A stretch of DNA of 33,892 bases from Microscillaceae bacterium (GCA_003483885.1 DMXI01000207.1:1-33892); one strand, 5' to 3'. Counted from the stretch's first letter, positions 1 through 8,945 are shown. Made by a program: numbers and translations. Notes: a model not told the origin generated them from the sequence alone.

Positions 1-1721
1 GTATAGTTGTAAGGCAACAACTGATAACGTAGCTGAAGAAATGGCTTAATATTGTTTTGGACCTCTTCTTCCCAGAAGGTAGGTTCGGGATAAATTTCGT
101 CGCTGGCGTGGGGTCTTACTACTGGGGTAAACACCGAATACTGCATCCAACGAGTGTATAATTCGGAATCTTTTTCGCCATAAATAAATCCTCCAGTATC
201 AGAGTGCATGTAGCCAATACCCGAGAAACCTACGCTGAGCATGATCAAAGGCTGAGCTTTGAGTCCTGGCCAACTACGGCGAACATCGCCTGACCAAGGC
301 ACTACCCCAAAGCGATGTGATCCGGCAAAACCTGCTCGAGATAACTGAAATACACGCTCGTCGGGGTATTCGGCTTGATAACCTTCGTACAGCATTTTGG
401 CCCATTCGTGGCCAAACACGCCGTGTACTTCGTTGGCAGTACCATTCACGTGTACCATGTCTTCAGGATGCACTTCTGGTTCGCACAAATCTACCCACCA
501 GCCGTCAAAACCATACTGTTTCATAAATTTGTAGCGCTCCCACATCCAAGTCTTTGCTTCAGGCTTGAAAATGTCTAATAATCCGGCTTCTCCCCAGAAA
601 AACTCTGGGATGGTTCTTACTTCTCCATCTTTGTTTTTTACCAGTAAATCTTTAGCAATCAAGTCCTCATAATGGTCAGAGTTGGTCGTAAAGAAAGGCT
701 CTGTAATTGGGATCGTTTTAACCCCTTTGCTGGCAAAATACTGGATCATTTCCTGAGGCTTTGGCCAGTGTTTTTGGTTAAAATCCAAATTGCCCATGCA
801 TTTAGGACGCTCATGGTCCGAAAACCAGTACAAATCCAACACTAGTGCATCTACCGGATAACCCGCCTCGAGTAATTTGTCAAGCTCTTGAGTAGCTTCT
901 TCTTGAGTTTTGTAGCCAAATCGTGATTGGATATATCCCAAAGCCCATAGAGGTGGTAACGGTTGTTTGCCTACCAAGGCAGTAAAGTTCTGAATAAGCT
1001 CTTGAAACGAACGGCCATTGATGAAGTAGTACACCATATTGCCGCCTTCGCTCTTGTATTCCAAAGCTTCCTTATCAGTTTTACCAATATCTACCAAAGC
1101 TTTGGCCGGATTGTCAAATAAGAGCATGTATTGCTCTGAAGACATCAGGTGAGGGATAGAATAGTTCATCACCATGTGCCCCATACCATTCCCTGGTTCG
1201 TGCGAGTTGTAATACAATAATTCGTGTCCACGACGGTTTAGCTCCATCCCTCGCGAACCCATGCCATACATGGCTTCTGATTCTTGCAATTTGAATTTAA
1301 ACGTTGCGGTAGCTTGTTCGGCATCTTGGCTAAACGCTCCTCCTTGCAACTTGAACCCACCCTCAAGATCATAAAACTTGATAGAGAAAGGGGTTCGCTG
1401 TATTTCAAGTTTGAGGCTTTCGGTTTGGGCCACAATTACTTGGTCATCTTCTTCAATTTGCCAGTTGATAGGTTCGTTGAGTATTGCGGCATATTGTTTA
1501 TCAGCCTGGGCAATGCCATTCTGATAACTAATTTTTACAATATCGTTAGTAAGCGCAACAATCGTATAGGAACCTGTCCCGTCAGTAATATTCAACGCCT
1601 CAGCCGCCAATTTTTGGCTGCTATAGGGCATATCTTGGTTAATATTTGCCACAATAAATTCTTTTAAATGGTCAAGGCAATCGCCTTTTACAATGGTTAA
1701 TGATGAATGATGTGTGGTCAA
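1..1721 (-). CDS. Glycoside hydrolase family 31 alpha-glucosidase (partial, C-terminus outside window)
   Basis: GH31 enzymes cleave alpha-linked glucose or xylose from the non-reducing end of oligosaccharides; here the likely role is finishing malto-oligosaccharide breakdown. The minus strand is open from a stop codon at 1725-1727 to the left edge. Visible GH31 features are a strand ending DLYWFSD, the nucleophile motif GWWVDLCEPE (near 480-505), the acid/base motif PWSGDVRRSW (near 270-300) and the following GYMHSDTGGF. No signal peptide is evident, so it is probably cytoplasmic or periplasmic. The start is unclear. The first in-frame ATG is at 1631, inside what looks like coding sequence. 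A TTG at 1721 would add 30 residues and lies just after a small hairpin (1726-1740). It is the last gene of the operon 5681-1. Substrate (glucosidase versus xylosidase) cannot be told from this. Confidence 0.88.
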   Translation of the reverse strand, partial: MTTHHSSLTIVKGDCLDHLKEFIVANINQDMPYSSQKLAAEALNITDGTGSYTIVALTNDIVKISYQNGIAQADKQYAAILNEPINWQIEEDDQVIVAQTESLKLEIQRTPFSIKFYDLEGGFKLQGGAFSQDAEQATATFKFKLQESEAMYGMGSRGMELNRRGHELLYYNSHEPGNGMGHMVMNYSIPHLMSSEQYMLLFDNPAKALVDIGKTDKEALEYKSEGGNMVYYFINGRSFQELIQNFTALVGKQPLPPLWALGYIQSRFGYKTQEEATQELDKLLEAGYPVDALVLDLYWFSDHERPKCMGNLDFNQKHWPKPQEMIQYFASKGVKTIPITEPFFTTNSDHYEDLIAKDLLVKNKDGEVRTIPEFFWGEAGLLDIFKPEAKTWMWERYKFMKQYGFDGWWVDLCEPEVHPEDMVHVNGTANEVHGVFGHEWAKMLYEGYQAEYPDERVFQLSRAGFAGSHRFGVVPWSGDVRRSWPGLKAQPLIMLSVGFSGIGYMHSDTGGFIYGEKDSELYTRWMQYSVFTPVVRPHASDEIYPEPTFWEEEVQNNIKPFLQLRYQLLPYNY

Positions 1722-1780
1722 GGTTTAATGCTTTGCATTACTTATCCACCCAACTATCATCGCTGTCTCTTTTTTGGTTG

Positions 1781-3649
1781 TTAATCTATTTCAATAATCA
1801 TCGGTGATTTAGCTGGTACAGTAAGTTTGCCGTTTAATGAGACACGCTTTCCTGAAATCACTTCTTTTCCTTGGGTAGCTTTTCCCAAAATTTCTTTGAA
1901 TCGCTGAAGGTCTAATTGTATTTCTTGAGCATTTTTGCTCAATACAACCATCACTTTTTTGCCTTTGTGGTAGCGGAAGTATACATAGGCACCTTGCTTA
2001 GGTGCAAAGTGTTTTAGTTTCCCTTGATGGATAATGGCGTTGTTTTTACGCCAGTTGAGTAATTTTTTGCAATATGCCTGGGCTTCCTTTTGTTTTGTGG
2101 TTAAACCCGCTCCAGTAAAGGCATTTATTTTATCGCCTTGCCATCCTCCGGGGAAGTCAGACCTGATAATGCCGTGGTCTTCGGTTCCAGGGTTTTTCAT
2201 CAAAATTTCGGTACCATAGTAGATTTGTGGAATGCCTCGCATCGTGAGGTAATAAGCCATTCCCAACTTGAACAAGTCGTAATTTTCGTTGACCTGAGTA
2301 TAAAAACGGCTCATATCATGGTTATCGGGAAAGATCACCAAGTTGTAAGGGTCGGCATAGATGAAATCATTGGCCAGGGCTTCATAGGTCTTGATCAAGC
2401 CTCCAAAAAATGCTTCTTTTTCGTTCAAGCCTTTAGTCACTGCTTCTCGTAATGGAAAATCCATCAAGCTTGGCAGGCAAGCCACGTATCCATCCAGGTT
2501 TTTCTTATCTTTTTGCCAATAGGCCACTATTGCCGGGTTATAGAACCACTCCTCCCCTACGATGTTGAGTTTTGGATATTCGGCCATGAGCTGGCAGGTC
2601 CAGTCGCTCATAAACTGACGATCGCTATAAGAGTACGTATCCATTCTAATTCCTGATAAGTCGGCATACTCTACCCACCAAATGCTATTTTGGATGAGGT
2701 ATTTGGCCATAATAGGGTTACGCTGGTTCATATCGGGCATGGTAGGCACAAACCAACCTTCGGTAAATTCTTTTACATCGACCTGTGCTACATAAGGATC
2801 CTGGATCACCGTTTTGCGGTGAGAAGTCCCTTTGTATTGTTTGTTTAAAAAGCCTTTTTGGTTGTTGACCCAATCGGCCATGGGTAAATCTTTCATCCAC
2901 CAGTGCTCAGAACCACAGTGATTGACAATCATATCCATAATCACTTTGATGCCCATACTTCTGGCTTTTTTACATAGTTGGCGGTATTCTTCGTTGCTGC
3001 CAAAACGTGGATCTACCTTATAAAAATCAGTGGTAGAATATCCGTGATAGGAATATTCTTGCATGTCGTTTTCCAACACGGGATTTAGCCAAATGGCCGT
3101 AAATCCCATATCTTTGACGTATTGCAAATGATCGGCAATTCCTTTGATATCTCCTCCGTGACGTCCTCCTTTGTTTTTACGGTCTTGCTTCTCTTTTAAA
3201 CTTTTTATATTGTCGTTGCCAGGGTTACCATTGGCAAACCTATCAGGAGTAATCAAGTATAATACATCTGATGGATCGAACCCTTGACGAGCTGCAGAGC
3301 CTTTTTCCCGTGGCTTTAGCTCATAATTGTAGGTATAAATCGTTTTTTTATTTTGCTTAAAGCGAATAGCAAATTTTTGGGGCTTTATATCTTTGGCCAA
3401 ACGAAGGTTGATCACCAAATAGTTAGGATTCTGCAAACGCATCACACTTACCAAGTCTACACCTGCTTTTTGCTCAATGGCTACCTGCAAGCCTGCGATG
3501 TCTTTGCCATTTACTAACAATTGTAACTCAGGATTGACCATACCTGCCCACCAAAAAGCAGGCTCAATGCGTTGTATCTTTTGGGCTTTGACTGATACCT
3601 GGAGGCTCAATACAAAACTGAAAACGCACAAGTAGAAAAATTTCTTCAT
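1781..3649 (-). CDS. Secreted GH13 alpha-amylase family enzyme (neopullulanase/cyclomaltodextrinase-like, SusA-like)
   Basis: This enzyme would hydrolyse alpha-1,4-glucans, pullulan or cyclodextrins in the periplasm or at the surface. It has a Sec signal peptide (MKKFFYLCVFSFVLSLQ...KAQ), so I chose the ATG at 3649 rather than the in-frame ATG at 3703, which would bury the signal behind 18 residues. About 100 residues of beta-rich N-terminal domain resemble the cyclomaltodextrinase N-domain. The TIM barrel then shows all four GH13 regions: DMIVNHCG (about residue 240), GIRMDTYSYSD (nucleophile Asp, about 336), VGEEWF (acid/base Glu, about 365) and FPDNHDMSR (about 444). A short C-terminal beta domain follows. 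Length (622 aa) is normal for neopullulanases. It starts 71 bp after the GH127 stop and ends 60 bp before the earliest possible GH31 start, so the three are probably co-transcribed. Confidence 0.92.
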   Translation of the reverse strand: MKKFFYLCVFSFVLSLQVSVKAQKIQRIEPAFWWAGMVNPELQLLVNGKDIAGLQVAIEQKAGVDLVSVMRLQNPNYLVINLRLAKDIKPQKFAIRFKQNKKTIYTYNYELKPREKGSAARQGFDPSDVLYLITPDRFANGNPGNDNIKSLKEKQDRKNKGGRHGGDIKGIADHLQYVKDMGFTAIWLNPVLENDMQEYSYHGYSTTDFYKVDPRFGSNEEYRQLCKKARSMGIKVIMDMIVNHCGSEHWWMKDLPMADWVNNQKGFLNKQYKGTSHRKTVIQDPYVAQVDVKEFTEGWFVPTMPDMNQRNPIMAKYLIQNSIWWVEYADLSGIRMDTYSYSDRQFMSDWTCQLMAEYPKLNIVGEEWFYNPAIVAYWQKDKKNLDGYVACLPSLMDFPLREAVTKGLNEKEAFFGGLIKTYEALANDFIYADPYNLVIFPDNHDMSRFYTQVNENYDLFKLGMAYYLTMRGIPQIYYGTEILMKNPGTEDHGIIRSDFPGGWQGDKINAFTGAGLTTKQKEAQAYCKKLLNWRKNNAIIHQGKLKHFAPKQGAYVYFRYHKGKKVMVVLSKNAQEIQLDLQRFKEILGKATQGKEVISGKRVSLNGKLTVPAKSPMIIEID

Positions 3650-3719
3650 ATAATATCTCTTCAATAAAACATAGGCACAAGTTCTTGTACCTACCAATGA
3701 CATTTATTAATATCTTAGT

Positions 3720-5681
3720 TTAAGATGGTTTTACACCAAAAGTGGTTCTTCGAAGAATGGTACTCCCCAAAGGCCACAGATTTACTTCTTGTATTTGTTG
3801 TTGCTGATCGTTCCACAACATGCCCTTCAACCTATTGACTGGATGTTTCCAAGGTTTTGCACTATCTATTCCATTTTGTTGTAGTTGAAAATTAAGTTCC
3901 TCGGTTTTATCTATATAAAAATCGAAGCTTTGCGCACTGGTATAGTATAGGTCTTGAAATCCTTCTACCGGATGTGATTTGTGTACTTCGCATTTAGATT
4001 CAATCGGTAGAGCATACAACAAAGGCCCATAGGTAAAATAATAGTCCTCTCGGGCATCTTGATGAAGCTTTACTTCTGCCTCAAAGCTTAAAGAAATCTC
4101 ATCGCCATCTTGCCATAATTTATTGACTACCCACAAATTTCCTTGACGAGAAACCTCTGCCCCATTGACTTTTAAGGGCATTCCCTGGTCTTTGGCCCAG
4201 ACGGGCTGACGAAAACGTAACTCAAATGCTTCGGGTTGATCTAAAGAAATCTTAAAGTGAATGTTGAGTTCAAAAGGGTAATTGGTTTGTTGTTCAATAG
4301 AAACTCGAGTACCGTTGATCTCGGTAGTCAATACCGAAGCTCCATACATCGCAGCAATAAAGCCGTTGTCATGACGCAACCACATGCTTTTTACATAATA
4401 AGGATATATTCTTCCGGCATTGGGATTGCAACAGACTGCTGCGTCCTGATGAGTTGGTGAATACTTGTACCTTACTTGTGGTACTTTTCCTTCTTCGTAC
4501 ACATCGTCAGGGTGAAACTTCCCTACCATTGAATAAGAGTTATCGGTTTTGAGATAAGCAATACTACTTTCCTCAGGATGTCGCGCTCCTTGGGCTGCAT
4601 TGAACAAAATCCACTCAGTTTTGTCGGCCCATTGTAAATCACCCGTTTTTTGCAGCAAGTGCGTGTACGAATCTAGTAGTTCGTGTAATGAACAATATTC
4701 GTAACCAGTATCTGTGGCATCTCCAAATCTTTCGGCCACCCACTCGTCGCCTACTGGTCCGCCACTTGGCGTCAAATAATTGACCACTTTGGCCAGGTAA
4801 TCTTCCAAAGCCTTTTTGAGCAATGGATTACCCGAAGCATAATAAGCCGTAGCGAGCGAACGAATATGCTCGTAAGTATGTACTCCGTGACCTTTGAGCT
4901 TGTAGGCTGAATCAATCACATTTTGATAGCGAATGTCCTGTTCACTTAGATCGTTTGCAGAGTAATTTTCATATAGCCAAAGTCCATACTCCAGGTAGGT
5001 CTTGTCACCTGTAATCTGGTAAAGGCGATCTACTACATCAGTAAACATGAGTCCATGCCCTACCCCAGCAAATGATTTATCCACGCCAAAAGGGGCAGAT
5101 TGATGGGGTGGATAAGTATCCATGGTTATTTTCACTGCTTTTATGATCGCATTAAGGATGCGTTGCTGTTGGGTGGCCTCATAATAAGCCAACAAACCTC
5201 GTAATAAAGAGGCTTGCGCCCATAACTCCCCATTTTCACTATCGAAATCATAGCGCATATCGGCCCCATAAATTCCCAAATATCCGTCTTCATCCTGATA
5301 GCTTAGTATGCGCTCTACATATTGTGTCACTTCTTGCAAAAAGCCCTCATCTTCTATTAAAATAGCAGTTCTAACGTACCCATCTCGCCAGTTTGACTGG
5401 GTCTCGCTATTCCACCATAAATATTGAATTTCCCATTCTTTGTCGTCAGAGTCGTTTCCCAGGTTTTTACTTTTGACACTTTTACTCAATCTGTTTTTTC
5501 CATAGATATCGTCCTCTACTACCAATTCAGGAACCAATTTGTCTAGTTTCCCTAAAAAACCCTGTTGCATATCATGCTTCATCTGGTCCAACATCCACCC
5601 GCGAGGTTTAATGTTGCCAAACTCCATCCATTTGTAGACTTGCGTCACTGCTTCTATGATTTTAAAGGGGTTTACTGACAT
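3720..5681 (-). CDS. GH127/DUF1680-family protein (beta-L-arabinofuranosidase-like fold)
   Basis: The 653-aa protein matches the DUF1680/GH127 family: an (alpha/alpha)6-barrel with C-terminal beta-sandwiches. The characterised member HypBA1 uses a zinc-bound cysteine nucleophile held by a Glu-x-Cys motif and a Cys-Cys pair. Both are present here: E328-Y-C330 in TGYEYCSLHE and C417-C418 in AVCCNPNAGR, so the metal/thiol centre looks intact. No signal peptide is seen, so a cytoplasmic location is likely. It is the first gene of the operon leading to the GH13 and GH31 genes. Family members described so far mostly act on beta-L-arabinofuranosides, which does not fit an alpha-glucan locus, so the substrate is uncertain. 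It could act on a minor decoration or have a different specificity. The ATG at 5681 is the only good start. Confidence 0.88.
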   Translation of the reverse strand: MSVNPFKIIEAVTQVYKWMEFGNIKPRGWMLDQMKHDMQQGFLGKLDKLVPELVVEDDIYGKNRLSKSVKSKNLGNDSDDKEWEIQYLWWNSETQSNWRDGYVRTAILIEDEGFLQEVTQYVERILSYQDEDGYLGIYGADMRYDFDSENGELWAQASLLRGLLAYYEATQQQRILNAIIKAVKITMDTYPPHQSAPFGVDKSFAGVGHGLMFTDVVDRLYQITGDKTYLEYGLWLYENYSANDLSEQDIRYQNVIDSAYKLKGHGVHTYEHIRSLATAYYASGNPLLKKALEDYLAKVVNYLTPSGGPVGDEWVAERFGDATDTGYEYCSLHELLDSYTHLLQKTGDLQWADKTEWILFNAAQGARHPEESSIAYLKTDNSYSMVGKFHPDDVYEEGKVPQVRYKYSPTHQDAAVCCNPNAGRIYPYYVKSMWLRHDNGFIAAMYGASVLTTEINGTRVSIEQQTNYPFELNIHFKISLDQPEAFELRFRQPVWAKDQGMPLKVNGAEVSRQGNLWVVNKLWQDGDEISLSFEAEVKLHQDAREDYYFTYGPLLYALPIESKCEVHKSHPVEGFQDLYYTSAQSFDFYIDKTEELNFQLQQNGIDSAKPWKHPVNRLKGMLWNDQQQQIQEVNLWPLGSTILRRTTFGVKPS

Positions 5682-5930
5682 ATCATTCGATTGAATTTTT
5701 CTTAGTTAAATCATTTTTTGTTTTCCCTGAATCACTCCTTCAAACTATCCAAATTCTCTGGTCGGCCAGACAGGGTCGCAGGATTTACCCTCGGGGGTAT
5801 TTTGGTAGTTAAACAGAAAGTTCTCTGGTAATTTTTTCCAGAGGTTTTTAATCAATACTTTTATTATTCGTTTTTAAACAAATTGCATCTGTAAACCAGC
5901 AAGTATTAGCTTGCCTTACGGATTAGATGT

Positions 5931-5938
5931 TATATTTG
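5931..5938 (+). promoter_or_regulatory. Candidate -7 box for the AraC-type regulator gene
   Basis: TATATTTG matches the Bacteroidota -7 consensus TAnnTTTG. A TTG at 5911-5913 lies 17 bp upstream, slightly close for the -33 element. Transcription would start near 5944, about 108 nt before the AraC start. It faces and nearly overlaps the minus-strand -7 box at 5948-5955, so polymerase binding at the two promoters may be mutually exclusive. Confidence 0.4.
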
Positions 5939-5943
5939 TATTT

Positions 5944-6011
5944 ATATCAAAAATAATTGGCTTTTTAGCGGAAAGCCACCTCCATTTTGAAAAAAATCAC
6001 ACTATATTGAT
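5944..6011 (-). promoter_or_regulatory. Shared promoter/operator element, copy 1 (upstream of GH127-GH13-GH31 operon)
   Basis: Positions 5944-5966 are identical over 23 bp to 12748-12770. After an 11-bp unconserved spacer in both copies, a second similar block follows (5978-6010 versus 12782-12815). On the minus strand the 23-bp block contains TATTTTTG (5955 to 5948), a perfect TAnnTTTG -7 box. The second block lies upstream of it, where an activator would bind. No good -33 box is seen, which fits activator dependence. The adjacent AraC-type protein is the obvious candidate. The leader to the GH127 start would be about 260 nt. Confidence 0.6.
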
Positions 6012-6051
6012 TTTTTTTAGGGTCAGTACAATTTAAAATATCAATTAAGTA

Positions 6052-6924
6052 ATGAATCCACTACATGAAAAAATAGTCCCTCCAATCGGTTATTCCTTTA
6101 GGGTGTTGTACCTGGACCAGCCCTTGTTCACTTACCCTTTTCACTTTCATGAGGAACTAGAACTGACTTGGATTATTCAGGGATCAGGCACAAGATATGT
6201 GGGTAACCATATTGCAACTTTTACGGACAATGATTTGGTTTTTTTGGGTGAAAAAGTTCCACACGCCTGGATTAGCTACGACGAAGATGTAAAGCACAAT
6301 ACCAAAGCGGTAGTGCTTCAGTTTAGAAAAGATTTTTTGGGTAATGATTTTTGGAATACACCCGAGGTAGAAGAGATTAACAAACTTATTCAACTGTCTC
6401 AACAAGGTGTTCAATTTAAGGGAGAAATCACCCAAATATTAAAGCCTGATTTGCTCAACCTTGGTAAGAAACAAGGGATTGATCGCCTGAATGGGGTACT
6501 CAAAATTTTAGATACTTTGGCTAACTGGAAACACTATCAGCCCTTGATCAATGATGAGGTAAATATTAATTACATGACTACCGATTTTGAGCGTATCGAA
6601 AAGGTGATGAATTATATTTATCAAAACTTTAGAAGTGATATTAAGTTGAACAAAATCGCTGAAATTGCTAATATGAGTTCTTCAGCGTTTTGCCACTTCT
6701 TAAAAAAACGTACCCACAAAACATTATCTCGTATTTTAAACGAAATTCGTCTGGGGTATGCTTCTCAACTACTCATTAAAACTGATAAAAATATTAGTGA
6801 AATTGCTTACGAGAGTGGCTATAATAGCATTTCTTATTTCAATAAGGCATTCAAGGATATTTATGAGTGTTCGCCTAAAACTTATCGCATAGAAATAAAG
6901 AAGAAAAGTCGAGTACAGGCTTAA
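6052..6924 (+). CDS. AraC-family transcriptional regulator
   Basis: A 290-aa regulator with an N-terminal cupin-type sensing domain (around residues 20-90, with HFHEELELTWII and GDLVF-like strands) and a C-terminal AraC DNA-binding domain with two helix-turn-helix motifs (residues about 185-285). The second HTH carries the usual signature: NISEIAYESGYNSISYFNKA followed by FKDIYECSPKTYR. It lies divergent from the GH127-GH13-GH31 operon and convergent with susCD. The probable role is activation of the alpha-glucan operons in response to a sugar, acting at the shared element found upstream of both. The ligand cannot be read from sequence. In Bacteroides the starch locus uses the unrelated regulator SusR, so this is a different control solution. 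The ATG at 6052 is preceded by AT-rich sequence without a Shine-Dalgarno motif. Confidence 0.9.
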   Translation: MNPLHEKIVPPIGYSFRVLYLDQPLFTYPFHFHEELELTWIIQGSGTRYVGNHIATFTDNDLVFLGEKVPHAWISYDEDVKHNTKAVVLQFRKDFLGNDFWNTPEVEEINKLIQLSQQGVQFKGEITQILKPDLLNLGKKQGIDRLNGVLKILDTLANWKHYQPLINDEVNINYMTTDFERIEKVMNYIYQNFRSDIKLNKIAEIANMSSSAFCHFLKKRTHKTLSRILNEIRLGYASQLLIKTDKNISEIAYESGYNSISYFNKAFKDIYECSPKTYRIEIKKKSRVQA

Positions 6925-6932
6925 TGCTTCGC

Positions 6933-7140
6933 AAGTGAAAAGTTCGTTAGGAGTTCGTAGTTTTTAGTCCACAGCTGGTCAAGTGAAAAATGGCGCAAAG
7001 CGTAGAGAGGAGCAGGGATCAGGGAACAAGGGCTCTTACTAAGTGAAAAGTGGCGCGAAGCGCAGCTAAAGGCCAAGAGCTAATAACCAAACGCCTATTC
7101 TCATATTTGCAAAACGTTGTCCTGAGCGTAGACGAAGGAA
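6933..7140. repeat. Intergenic short repeats
   Basis: The gap between the AraC gene and susD contains two near-identical 25-bp units, 6981-7005 and 7041-7065 (22 of 25 bases equal, core AAGTGAAAA.TGGCGC), exactly 60 bp apart, and a partial copy at 6933-6946. Positions 7116-7140 carry TCCTGAGCGTAGACGAAGGA, an imperfect palindrome of a kind often scattered between genes in bacterial genomes. No convincing gene lies here. Confidence 0.5.
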
Positions 7141-7190
7141 CTAAGCAATCAATAATCAGTTTAGTCATTGTATTTACATTAAGATATATA

Positions 7191-7223
7191 AAAAAAGGAT
7201 GGCCAATACGACCATCCTTTTCT
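7191..7223. terminator. Bidirectional intrinsic terminator between AraC gene and susD
   Basis: Perfect 10-bp stem AAAAGGATGG (7193-7202) / CCATCCTTTT (7212-7221) with a 9-nt loop. The minus strand ends in a run of seven T, so it efficiently ends the susCD transcript (susD stop at 7249). The plus strand also ends in TTTT, so it may stop read-through from the AraC side. Confidence 0.85.
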
Positions 7224-7248
7224 ATTAGTTATGAATTTAATTCATTTA

Positions 7249-8826
7249 TTAATATCCGGTATTTTGCGTCAAGTTCGGATTAGAGATCAATTCTGTAGAA
7301 GGAATTGGATACAAATCTCTGAATTTCTCAGTAGGTCTTCCAGCAGCTACATTTCCCTTCCAAGGCCATACCCCGTTTTCAGTAAATTGATTGTAACGGA
7401 TCAAGTCAGTACGACGGTGACCTTCCCACAATAACTCACGACCTCTTTCGTCTAAGATAAAATTCAAAGTCAATTGAGCATTGGTAATGTTACCATTGGT
7501 GTTGTTGTAAGCACGCTCTCTCAACTGGTTTACATAGTTAAGCGCAGTACCCATATCTCCACCAGTACCTCCTCTTAGTACACTTTCAGCATACATCAAG
7601 TATACATCGGCCAAACGGAATACTGGGAAATCAGTATCTGGATGAGTACCATCTTGTCCATCGGCCCCACCAGAAGTTTTGTTGATAAACTTAGGCGCAG
7701 AATATCCTGAGTTGTAATCACCAATGTTGGTAATTTCTTTGGTCTTGTCAGTTGTAAAGAAAATGGCTCTTTCGTCAATCGTACCAGTTTCGTCTGGGAA
7801 CAAGTCTACAATAGCACTAGTAGTACGAGTACCCCACCAGCCACCATTCATACCAAAGTCTCTGGTATTCATAGAGCCACCCAAAGAAGCATTGATCAAG
7901 AAAGTCATTCCTCCCCAGGTTCTGGTTCGGATTCCATCAAATGGGATGGCAAAAATAATCTCAGAAGAAGTGTTGTTATCCGCCATAAAGTTCTCTTGGA
8001 AGTTAGGCTTCAAAGAGTAAGCTCCACTACTAATGATTTTATTCAAATAAGTAATGGCTTCGGTATATCTAGCCTGACCAGTATATACCTCTGCGTTCAT
8101 ATACAACTTAGCCATTAACATCCAAGCTGCAGCCTGGCTAGCTCTACCGTATTCCTGCGCTGCAGGAGTTACCATGTCATTTTCAATGGCTTTGATTTCA
8201 TTCTCAATAAAAGTAAAGATTTCCTGACGAGTAGCTTGAGCTGGTGCTTGGCTACCAGGCAAGAAAGTCTCATCATACAAAGGAATGTTACCAAACAGGT
8301 CAAGTCCATGCCAGTAGCTCAAGGCACGCAAAAATCTAGCTTCTGCTCTATAATTCACGATTTGAGCTCTTACTCCAGTACTTACGTTTCTTTCGTTTAG
8401 TTTACCTTCGGTAGTTTGACGCAAAAATTCATTGGCTTGCGATACCTGGAAAAATACCCGGTTGTACATCGCAGTCAAAAAGTTGTTAGCTGACGTCCAA
8501 GAATGCTCGTGGAAATCAGGCAAACCTGCATCTCCCCAGCCAATTACTGCTTCATCAGTAGACAATTCCTGTGCCCCCCAATACTGACGAAGATAATTAG
8601 AAAAACCTTCATCAATACTTTGAATATCAGGGCTTCCTGCTGGGCCTTGTTGCCCAGTTACGGCTAAACCTGCATACAATTTTGCAACGAAAGCCTGATA
8701 AGAGCTTTCATCATCAAAAACCTTGTCCCCCGCAATTACACTGGCAGGTTCAATCTCCAGGTTGGTACAAGATACCCCGAAGATGGTTAGGAGTAAGATT
8801 GTAGTGATTTTGAATAATTTTTTCAT
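7249..8826 (-). CDS. susD: SusD/RagB-family outer-membrane glycan-binding lipoprotein
   Basis: SusD proteins sit as lipoproteins on the cell surface, cap the SusC channel and bind the incoming glycan. The ATG at 8826 gives a lipoprotein signal peptide (MKKLFKITTILLLTIFGVSC) with the lipidated Cys at position 20. An upstream in-frame start at 8880 would mask it. The body shows the usual SusD pattern: tetratricopeptide-like helices (RAEARFLRALSYWHGLDLFGNIP), the middle segment AAWMLMAKLYMNAEVYTG, and the C-terminal RLADVYLMYAESVLRGG and LDERGRELLWEGHRRTDLIRY, both hallmarks of the family. It follows susC after a 147-bp spacer with two hairpins and is ended by the terminator at 7191-7223. In this locus the likely ligand is an alpha-glucan. 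Confidence 0.96.
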   Translation of the reverse strand: MKKLFKITTILLLTIFGVSCTNLEIEPASVIAGDKVFDDESSYQAFVAKLYAGLAVTGQQGPAGSPDIQSIDEGFSNYLRQYWGAQELSTDEAVIGWGDAGLPDFHEHSWTSANNFLTAMYNRVFFQVSQANEFLRQTTEGKLNERNVSTGVRAQIVNYRAEARFLRALSYWHGLDLFGNIPLYDETFLPGSQAPAQATRQEIFTFIENEIKAIENDMVTPAAQEYGRASQAAAWMLMAKLYMNAEVYTGQARYTEAITYLNKIISSGAYSLKPNFQENFMADNNTSSEIIFAIPFDGIRTRTWGGMTFLINASLGGSMNTRDFGMNGGWWGTRTTSAIVDLFPDETGTIDERAIFFTTDKTKEITNIGDYNSGYSAPKFINKTSGGADGQDGTHPDTDFPVFRLADVYLMYAESVLRGGTGGDMGTALNYVNQLRERAYNNTNGNITNAQLTLNFILDERGRELLWEGHRRTDLIRYNQFTENGVWPWKGNVAAGRPTEKFRDLYPIPSTELISNPNLTQNTGY

Positions 8827-8851
8827 TTCAATTTTTTGAGTTTTGGGTAAA

Positions 8852-8885
8852 GGCTTTTGAGAACAAACAGCTAAACTCAAAAGCC
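8852..8885 (-). promoter_or_regulatory. Hairpin in the susC-susD spacer, near the susD start
   Basis: Perfect 10-bp inverted repeat: 8852-8861 pairs with 8876-8885 (stem GGCTTTTGAG/CTCAAAAGCC), 14-nt loop. On the minus-strand RNA it ends 25 nt before the susD start and has no U-run after it. It is more likely a partial terminator, processing or stability element setting the susD:susC ratio than a full terminator. Confidence 0.5.
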
Positions 8886-8945
8886 CTTCTTGAAATAGTT
8901 AAAATCTATATATAAATAGTTTTGTTTAACATCGAAGTTCAGGGA

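Noticed and set aside
7050..7434. Short plus-strand reading frames next to and inside the 3' end of susD
   Set aside because: They cover intergenic repeats, the terminator hairpin or the antisense of susD; none has a recognisable product.
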